A stretch of 5,685 nt of DNA from Porphyromonadaceae bacterium UBA2720 (lineage in GTDB: Bacteria; Bacteroidota; Bacteroidia; Bacteroidales; Muribaculaceae): positions 13,258-18,942 of the forward strand of contig DEKO01000027.1 in NCBI GenBank assembly GCA_002353885.1, read 5' to 3'. The notes beneath the pieces are model-generated. The model searched no databases and was not told where the DNA came from. It saw only the letters and a list, made by a program, of their open reading frames with translations. A program made the translations under genes and the position numbers. Shown in pieces: positions 1 through 5,279 of the stretch (its first letter is position 1; every line of letters starts with the position of its first letter).

Positions 1-7
1 AACGGGA

Positions 8-18
8 GCCCGAAGGGC
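8..18 (+). other. Small GC hairpin GCCC-GAA-GGGC
   Basis: A perfect 4-bp stem (8-11 with 15-18) encloses a 3-nt loop at the very start of the window. No U-tract follows, so it is not a convincing terminator. A separate pairing, GCAAGC at 17-22 with GCTTGC at 52-57, is also possible. The surrounding stretch 1-86 could be intergenic or the 3' end of an upstream gene. The + strand frame starting at position 3 is open until a TAA at 84-86, but about 27 residues are too few to identify a protein. Confidence 0.25.
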
Positions 19-44
19 AAGCGCAGCGCAGCAACCTCGGCAGT

Positions 45-123
45 GCATTCGGCTTGCACAAGATTTCGCGGTTTTTAAAAAAATAAGAAATGACATTCGC
101 GCAAGTCGCGGTTTAAAAATAAG
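45..123 (+). repeat. Imperfect direct duplication of the AT-rich leader
   Basis: Two related segments lie in tandem. The first (45-87) reads CATTCG, then a GC-containing spacer, CGCGGTTTTT, and an A-run ending in ATAAG. The second (93-123) reads CATTCG, a shorter spacer, CGCGGTTT, and an A-run ending in ATAAG. The second copy is about 12 bases shorter. Each copy is followed within a few bases by an ATG: one at 90 that opens only an 8-codon frame, and one at 130 that starts the tubulin-like gene. The similarity is direct from sequence. Whether it arose by duplication or as two copies of a dispersed element is inference. Confidence 0.5.
90..116 (+). other. Possible 8-codon upstream ORF (MTFAQVAV)
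   Basis: The first leader copy places ATAAGAA directly before an ATG at 90, giving MTFAQVAV and a TAA at 114-116. That stop is 13 bases before the real start at 130. The arrangement resembles an upstream ORF that could tune translation of the following gene. It may equally be chance, since any ATG in an A-rich leader gives a short frame. It is listed because its leader matches those of the two large genes. Confidence 0.15.
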
Positions 124-129
124 ATAAAG
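119..129 (+). promoter_or_regulatory. A-rich translation leader without Shine-Dalgarno
   Basis: ATAAGATAA lies immediately upstream of the ATG at 130, and nearly the same string precedes the start at 1771. No GGAGG-like motif is present at the usual spacing. A/T-rich leaders in place of Shine-Dalgarno sequences are typical of Bacteroidetes, so this supports both chosen starts. I found no convincing match to the Bacteroidetes promoter consensus (TTTG near -33, TAnnTTTG near -7) in positions 1-129, so the transcription start is not placed. Confidence 0.35.
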
Positions 130-1644
130 ATGCGTTTATTTCTATTTGCAATAGGTGGCACCGGGTCGCGGGTACTCAAGTCGCTGATCATGCTCTCGGC
201 GGCTGGTGTGCGCCCTGTCGACGAGAACGGCAAGCCCGTGCCCAATGTCGAGATTGTACCCATCATCATCGACCCACACAAGAGCAACGAGGACCTCAAG
301 CGCACCGAGGCCCTGCTCAACAGTTATCGCAGCCTGCGCGAGCGGCTCTATGGCAACGCCGTCAATGCCGACGGCTTCTTTGCCACACGCTTTGTCACAC
401 TGCGCGAGATCATGAGTGAGGGAACCATCCAGCTCAACGACACGTTCATCTTCAACCTCGGCGCCGTTGAGCGTGAGAAGTTCCGCGACTTCATCGGCTA
501 TGACACCATGAACGAGGCCAACCAAGCATTGACCTCGCTGCTGTTTGCCGACTATCAGCTCGAGAACAAGATGAACATAGGCTTTGTCGGTTCGCCCAAC
601 ATCGGCAGCGTGGCTCTGAACGAAATCAAGGACAGCGACGAGTTCAAGGCGTTTGCCAACGTCTTCAACCAGGGCGACCGCATCTTCTTCATCAGCTCAA
701 TCTTTGGTGGAACGGGTGCGGCAGGATTTCCTATCATGGTCAAGAACATTCGTCGGGCCGACAGCCTGGACATCAACAACCGCGATGTGCTGCGTCGAGC
801 CCCCATCGGAGGGTTGACTGTGCTGCCCTATTTCAACATCGAGCACAGCGAGGACAGTCGCATCAACAAGGCCGATTTTGTGGTCAAGACACAGAGCGCG
901 CTGTACTATTACAAAGACACGATGACGGGTGCCAATGACGCCAATGTCAACACCATCTTCTATGTGGGTGACCAGGAGGTGAGCAAGCCTTATACCTACG
1001 ACCCTGGCGAACACGGGCAGCGCAACCGTGCACATCTGGTCGAGATGGTGGGCGCTCTGGCGCCACTCAAGTTTGCTGGCATCCCGCTTCAGCGGTTGAG
1101 CGACCCCAACGGATTCCCACTGCCCACCACGGCCTATGAGTTCGCGTTGGGCAAGGACGAGCGTGATGTCAACTTCCTGACCTTGCGTGCGGCCACGCGT
1201 CGGTTGGTATATGATCCGCTGGTGCGTTTCCACTTGCTGTTCCTCTACTTGCGCACGGGCTTCCGCGACCAGGTGGGACAAGGCTACACCGAGGATGAGC
1301 CCAAAATCAAGAGCGACTTTCTCAACTCGCAGTTCTACCGCACGCTCACCGACGACTTCATGCGGGCCTACGTCGACTGGCTGGTCGAGATGCACGACAA
1401 CAACCGATCGGTCAGCCTGTTCAGCCTCGGCGAGACCGACATGAACCGCGCCATCAACGCTGTGGCCACACGCAAGGGACTGTTCGGCCGCAAGAATGTC
1501 GACAACAACGTGTTCAAGGCCGAGATGAACCGCCTGAGCCGTGATGCCCGCTATAGCGAGCATACCATTGAGTTCAAGCTGCTCGACCTCTTCAATCGTG
1601 CCGCAACCAACGTCGTCAACGACCGCTATGAGGCCATCAATTGA
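130..1644 (+). CDS. Tubulin/FtsZ-like GTPase-fold protein
   Basis: This 504-aa protein is predicted to be cytoplasmic and to bind GTP; no signal peptide or membrane segment is visible. Its loops follow FtsZ order. T1 is the glycine-rich AIGGTGSR (residues 7-14). A beta strand then leads to IIIDPHKSN (46-53), where FtsZ has its NTD loop. GSPNIG (154-159) matches the T3 loop (ANPEIG in FtsZ). FFISSIFGGTGAAGFP (186-201) carries the T4 signature GGTGxxG. GGLTVLPYFNIE (227-238) matches the strand-T5 segment, and residues 246-263 resemble core helix H7, followed by the strand NTIFYVGDQ (274-282). The acidic T7 loop NxDxxD that completes hydrolysis in FtsZ and tubulin polymers is not evident. About 100 residues separate T1 from T3, far more than in FtsZ, and residues 320-504 are unrecognised. 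It is not FtsZ. The nearest known groups are Tubulin_2-type or FtsZ-like families tied to membrane remodelling. The start is the only ATG consistent with the T1 strand. Confidence 0.82.
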   Translation: MRLFLFAIGGTGSRVLKSLIMLSAAGVRPVDENGKPVPNVEIVPIIIDPHKSNEDLKRTEALLNSYRSLRERLYGNAVNADGFFATRFVTLREIMSEGTIQLNDTFIFNLGAVEREKFRDFIGYDTMNEANQALTSLLFADYQLENKMNIGFVGSPNIGSVALNEIKDSDEFKAFANVFNQGDRIFFISSIFGGTGAAGFPIMVKNIRRADSLDINNRDVLRRAPIGGLTVLPYFNIEHSEDSRINKADFVVKTQSALYYYKDTMTGANDANVNTIFYVGDQEVSKPYTYDPGEHGQRNRAHLVEMVGALAPLKFAGIPLQRLSDPNGFPLPTTAYEFALGKDERDVNFLTLRAATRRLVYDPLVRFHLLFLYLRTGFRDQVGQGYTEDEPKIKSDFLNSQFYRTLTDDFMRAYVDWLVEMHDNNRSVSLFSLGETDMNRAINAVATRKGLFGRKNVDNNVFKAEMNRLSRDARYSEHTIEFKLLDLFNRAATNVVNDRYEAIN

Positions 1645-1658
1645 TGCACGATTAAGAC

Positions 1659-1693
1659 TTTAGGCAATAGGCGTTAGATGCTAGTCGTAGCTG
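1659..1693 (+). repeat. Degenerate 7-bp repeat, TTTAGGC type
   Basis: Reading in sevens from 1659 gives TTTAGGC, AATAGGC, GTTAGAT, GCTAGTC and GTAGCTG. TAG recurs at the same position in the first four units and degenerates after that. It lies 14 bases after the stop of the tubulin-like gene and leads into the palindrome at 1699. I have the impression that TTAGGC-type heptads are common between genes in Bacteroidales, but this was not checked. Confidence 0.4.
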
Positions 1694-1698
1694 TAGGG

Positions 1699-1714
1699 AC
1701 GCGGCATGCCGCGT
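1699..1714. repeat. Perfect 16-bp palindrome (REP-like)
   Basis: ACGCGGCATGCCGCGT is its own reverse complement, and its GC-rich core stands out in an otherwise AT-rich gap. In RNA it would form a tight stem only if the central bases looped out. In DNA it could be a dimeric protein site or a REP-type palindromic unit. No U-tract follows, so it is not a typical intrinsic terminator and need not separate the two genes transcriptionally. It lies outside the coding region when the next gene is started at 1771. Confidence 0.55.
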
Positions 1715-1730
1715 TGACATCCAGGCAGCA

Positions 1731-1766
1731 TTTTTCAATTCACAATTTTCAATTTTTAATTGATAA
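1731..1766 (+). repeat. AT-rich 7-bp repeat, TTTTCAA type
   Basis: From 1732 the sequence reads in sevens as TTTTCAA, TTCACAA, TTTTCAA, TTTTTAA and TTGATAA. Units 1 and 3 are identical and the others differ by one to three bases. The repeat ends 4 bases before the start codon at 1771, so it forms the leader of the actin-like gene. It probably keeps the ribosome-loading region unstructured. Loss or gain of a unit would change the spacing between the upstream palindrome and the start. That consequence is inference. Confidence 0.45.
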
Positions 1767-1770
1767 GATA
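1763..1770 (+). promoter_or_regulatory. Translation leader ATAAGATA fixing the start at 1771
   Basis: ATAAGATA abuts the ATG at 1771 and matches the leader of the tubulin-like gene. It decides the start. The in-frame ATG at 1678 would add 31 residues encoded by the palindrome and the AT-rich repeat, with a composition unlike the rest of the protein and no comparable leader of its own. The match at two large adjacent genes suggests a shared mode of translation initiation. Confidence 0.4.
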
Positions 1771-4700
1771 ATGAGCGAGATACTATCATATAGCAACAAG
1801 ACATCGCAGGGCAGCAGTGAGGACTGGATTCCCGTCGAGCCCTATCAGGACGATGACATCGCGCGCATCAAGGACCCTGATGGCGGGCTGAGCCGAAACC
1901 CGCGAACGGCTATTCCGAGCCCGTTTGCACAACTCGACTTGGTCAAAAATGCCTTCGCCCAGCTGGCCAACCCCAACCTGCGTGGTGCCGCCATGAACGA
2001 GCGGTTGGTGTCGAATGCGCTGGACGTGATGCAGCTGCTCTTCGACTTCGAGAACCACAAGGACTATCTGCGCATCGTCAGGTGGAACCGTGATGAGCAA
2101 CTCGAGCAGCTCAAGAGCAACCCCTCTCATCGCCTCTATGGCGAGACGCTGGGGCTGTTCCTGTCAACCGACATGGTCTATAATTTCGACCAGCTGCACG
2201 ACTGGTACATCCTGATGTATGACAACCAGGTGCTGGGCGGGACCAGTCCGGCATCGCTGGTGATGGCAGCGCCCGTCAGTGGCCCTGTCGAGGCCATCAA
2301 GGTCGAGCAGGGAGTGACCCTGTTCTCGACCGACCGCCCGTTGTGGCAGCGTGACGAGGACTTTGTCTACTACATGTACCTGCTGATGAATGCCTATCCG
2401 GTGCTGCGCGAGCGCGTGGGATGTGTCTACAGCTACATGATTCACAACATCGATTATCTGCGTCGGCAACGCCCCGAACTCTATCGGCGCATCACCGATG
2501 TGGTGCCCAACCTCAATGCGCTGAGCTACGACCTGGCTAACGCGGTGCTCGAGCGGCTGGAGCAGACCTTCGACCGCTTTGGTGACAATGCCGATGTGAG
2601 CGTGCTCGGAGCCAGGTTCTATCACAAGCGTGTCACCGACATACGCACCAGTGCCGCACAGAGCGACTTCGTCATCCAGCCCACCATGCCACAGCCCCAG
2701 GGCGCAACCATGCCATTGGTGCTGCGTTCGGGCTTCAATGGCTCGGTCGAGCATTACCGCTATATCGACAAGGAGTGGGACAGCGCCACCGAAGTGCTGG
2801 CCGGTGACGTGCCATTGGCCGAGCGCAAGCTGCCCGACACCAGCATCCAATATCCCTTCCTGACCACGGCCGACTTTCTGACCGACTCGCTGGTCCGGCT
2901 GAGCAACGCCATCGACACTGACCACTACTTCGATGGCAACCTGCGACCTAACGGACTCACGGCAACACGGGGCTATCTGCTGCCGCTCAAGCCCGAGTTC
3001 TTCCGTTGGTTCACAGCCGACGACCTCAAGGGACGTGTCGTGGGGCGCAACATGATGGACATCGAGGAACTGAGCGACGGCAGTGTGCAGGTGACCTTGC
3101 GCATACCCGTCAAAAAGCGTTGCATCGAGCTCTCGCGGCGCTACCTCACCACCAGCGACCCCACCTGGCAGTGGGACGAGCGACGGGGCACGGGGCGCAT
3201 GATCGACGCCATCATGAGCACGAGCATCTTCCCGTTTGTGCGCACGGGCACCAACGACGACTACACCGTGCAGCTCTTCTCGATGATTCCCGATGGACGG
3301 GTGTCACTGCGCTTCCTGCGCGACGGCAACAGTGGTGCGGGACTCAACGTCGCCGATAAGGTGAGGGCGCGGCAAGTGTTCACCACCACCTACTACGACA
3401 TCGACGGCACATGGGACTATGCCGAGGCTACCGTGCACATGCCATTGGGCAACTTTGCAGGCATCATCTTGCCACGCTGGAAGGCCTATGTCCCCTCGGC
3501 TCGCGAGCTGGTGTTCGCTGTCGACTTTGGCACGACCAACACCCATGTCGAGTGGGCCGACCGCGGCCAAGTGTCGCAGCCGCTCACCTTCGACTGGAGC
3601 AGCGAGCAGGTGCTCATCGCATCGTTGCTCAAGCAGGGTGGGCTGGACATCGCCGAGCAGTTGCAGCGCATCGAGTTCCTGCCTCGTGTCATCGACTCGG
3701 TCTATGGCTTCCCGTTGCGCTCGTCGCTGGCACGCAACCAGGGCAGTGACGGCGGCAACAAGCTGTTCCATGACTTGAACATCCCCTTCCTCTACGAGCG
3801 CAAGTACTTTGATGGCTATGAGGTGACCACCAACCTCAAATGGATGGGTAACAATACCCTGGCGCGTGAGTTCTTGCGCGAGCTCATGCTGCTCATCAAG
3901 GCCAAGGCACTGCTCGAGAATGCCGACCTGTCACGCACACAGGTCATCTACTTCTTCCCTGTGAGCATGGGAGGCAGCGACCGGCGCAAACTGCAGGACG
4001 CTTGGGAAGACCTATACACAACCTACATGGGCAGCGACCTCAGTCACCTTCAAGCCTATCCCGAGAGCATTGCACCGGCATTCTACTACAAGGGAGCATC
4101 GGTCAGTGGCAGCAGCTATGTGAGCATCGACATCGGCGGCGGCACCAGCGACACGGTCATCTATCAGCCCACAGCCGACCGCCTAGCCAGTCAGCCGGTG
4201 GCCATCTCGTCGTTCCGCTTTGCCGGCAACGCCCTGTTCGGCGATGCCTTCGGCGAGCGCGACGCCGACACCAACCCCCTGCTGCAGCATTATAGCCAGT
4301 ATTTCACCCGGCTCATCGAGAATGACCGCTCAACGGGCATCAGCTATCTGACCAGCATCTTGCGCGACATCATGCAGCAGAAGCGCAGCGAGGACATCAA
4401 TGCATTCCTCTTCTCGATCGAGAATGTCGAGGAACTGCGAGGGCTGCGCGACATCGACCGCAACCTCTATAGCTACAACACGCTGCTGCGCAACGATGAA
4501 CAGCGCAAGTTGGTGTTCCTCTACTTCTACACGGCACTCATCTACTACATTGCACGCACCATGCGCGCACGCAATTATGAGAAGCCCAAGCAGATCTACT
4601 TCAGTGGAACAGGCTCAAAGATTTTGAACATTGTGGGCAGCCGGGGACAGGTACAAGAACTCACGCAGACCATCATCGAGCGCGTCTTCGATGAGCAATA

Positions 4701-5214
4701 TACCGAGCAGTTCGAAATCAAGATTGAGACCGAGTGTCCCAAGCAGATCACCTGCCGTGGAGGCATCAAGCTCGAGAACCAGCGTCTCGACGGCAAGATC
4801 AGCACCAGTGTCTATAGCCCGCGCAATGTGGTCGGTCTCAAGTATTGCTACTCGATGCTGGGCAACGAACAGTTGACCTTCGAGCAGGTCAACAACCTGG
4901 ATGTGCGTGGCCAACTGGTCGAGCAGGTGCGGCAGTTCAACGACTTCTTCATTTCGCTGCTCGACAAGGCCACCAAGGATGACTTTGGCATCGACAACAC
5001 CGTGCTGCGACTGTTCACCAGCGTGGTGGGCAATGACCTGGACAACTACCTCACTGCTGGCATCAACAGCTATCTGAAGGGACGTTACGAGCCTGGCGAT
5101 GTGGTCGAGGATGTGCCATTCTTCTATCCCATCATCGGCACCATCCGCTACAACTTGCTCCGCAACCTGTGCAACGACGTCATCACGCGCCTGCGCAACC
5201 AGGGCAGCATCTAG
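1771..5214 (+). CDS. Large protein with C-terminal actin/Hsp70-fold ATPase domain
   Basis: This is a 1147-aa, probably cytoplasmic protein. Residues 1 to about 575 match no family I recognise; landmarks are LLPLKPEFF (403-411) and alternating charged and hydrophobic strands just before the ATPase domain. The C-terminal half carries the three signatures of the actin/Hsp70/sugar-kinase fold in order. Phosphate-1 is VDFGTTNT (584-591), phosphate-2 is DIGGGTSD (787-794), and the adenosine motif is FSGTGSK (944-950). Spacings of about 200 and 158 residues resemble Hsp70 and other actin-fold ATPases. It should therefore bind and hydrolyse ATP and may polymerise or act as a conformational switch. 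The last 25 residues form a plausible amphipathic helix. The gene follows the tubulin-like gene by 126 bases on the same strand and ends with tandem TAG stops. It is far too large for FtsA, MreB or ParM, and no Hsp70 substrate-binding domain follows the ATPase. SrfB-like large proteins are worth comparing, but I claim no homology. Confidence 0.85.
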   Translation: MSEILSYSNKTSQGSSEDWIPVEPYQDDDIARIKDPDGGLSRNPRTAIPSPFAQLDLVKNAFAQLANPNLRGAAMNERLVSNALDVMQLLFDFENHKDYLRIVRWNRDEQLEQLKSNPSHRLYGETLGLFLSTDMVYNFDQLHDWYILMYDNQVLGGTSPASLVMAAPVSGPVEAIKVEQGVTLFSTDRPLWQRDEDFVYYMYLLMNAYPVLRERVGCVYSYMIHNIDYLRRQRPELYRRITDVVPNLNALSYDLANAVLERLEQTFDRFGDNADVSVLGARFYHKRVTDIRTSAAQSDFVIQPTMPQPQGATMPLVLRSGFNGSVEHYRYIDKEWDSATEVLAGDVPLAERKLPDTSIQYPFLTTADFLTDSLVRLSNAIDTDHYFDGNLRPNGLTATRGYLLPLKPEFFRWFTADDLKGRVVGRNMMDIEELSDGSVQVTLRIPVKKRCIELSRRYLTTSDPTWQWDERRGTGRMIDAIMSTSIFPFVRTGTNDDYTVQLFSMIPDGRVSLRFLRDGNSGAGLNVADKVRARQVFTTTYYDIDGTWDYAEATVHMPLGNFAGIILPRWKAYVPSARELVFAVDFGTTNTHVEWADRGQVSQPLTFDWSSEQVLIASLLKQGGLDIAEQLQRIEFLPRVIDSVYGFPLRSSLARNQGSDGGNKLFHDLNIPFLYERKYFDGYEVTTNLKWMGNNTLAREFLRELMLLIKAKALLENADLSRTQVIYFFPVSMGGSDRRKLQDAWEDLYTTYMGSDLSHLQAYPESIAPAFYYKGASVSGSSYVSIDIGGGTSDTVIYQPTADRLASQPVAISSFRFAGNALFGDAFGERDADTNPLLQHYSQYFTRLIENDRSTGISYLTSILRDIMQQKRSEDINAFLFSIENVEELRGLRDIDRNLYSYNTLLRNDEQRKLVFLYFYTALIYYIARTMRARNYEKPKQIYFSGTGSKILNIVGSRGQVQELTQTIIERVFDEQYTEQFEIKIETECPKQITCRGGIKLENQRLDGKISTSVYSPRNVVGLKYCYSMLGNEQLTFEQVNNLDVRGQLVEQVRQFNDFFISLLDKATKDDFGIDNTVLRLFTSVVGNDLDNYLTAGINSYLKGRYEPGDVVEDVPFFYPIIGTIRYNLLRNLCNDVITRLRNQGSI

Positions 5215-5242
5215 TAGCACCTTTCTGCAACGGTATCACTAT

Positions 5243-5262
5243 GCCGTGACTCCTGTCACGGC
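5243..5262 (+). repeat. Perfect hairpin between the actin-like and secreted-protein genes
   Basis: GCCGTGAC (5243-5250) and GTCACGGC (5255-5262) form a perfect 8-bp stem with a TCCT loop. It starts 28 bases after the actin-like stop codon and ends 17 bases before the next start. It is followed by CAAAACATAA rather than a T-run, and the opposite strand shows no T-run on its downstream side within the first bases that would make a strong terminator. It more likely marks a REP-type unit, an mRNA-stabilising or processing site, or a partial attenuator. Confidence 0.5.
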
Positions 5263-5279
5263 CAAAACATAACGAAAGA

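Noticed and set aside
697..1563. 288-codon open frame on the minus strand
   Set aside because: It lies wholly opposite the tubulin-like gene. The product is rich in Val, His, Gln and Leu in the way antisense frames of GC-rich genes usually are, with no motif. The plus-strand frame has clear family signatures.
130..1644. Calling the first gene ftsZ, or the second ftsA or dnaK
   Set aside because: The T7 loop and usual FtsZ spacing are missing. The second protein is over 1100 residues with its ATPase domain at the C-terminus and no substrate-binding domain. Only fold-level assignments are supported.
1699..1714. Intrinsic terminator after the tubulin-like gene
   Set aside because: The palindrome has almost no loop and is followed by TGACATCC, not a T-run. 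The T-rich stretch comes about 17 bases later and is part of a heptad repeat.
1678..1770. N-terminal extension of the actin-like gene from an earlier in-frame ATG
   Set aside because: The 31 extra residues would be encoded by the palindrome and AT-rich heptads. The ATG at 1771 has the same leader as the neighbouring gene.
2164..2925. 253-codon open frame on the minus strand
   Set aside because: Antisense shadow of the actin-like gene, with His/Gln/Val-rich composition, no recognisable domain and no leader of its own.
4615..5220. 201-codon open frame on the minus strand
   Set aside because: Antisense to the conserved adenosine-motif end of the ATPase gene. Its composition is typical of a reverse-frame artefact.
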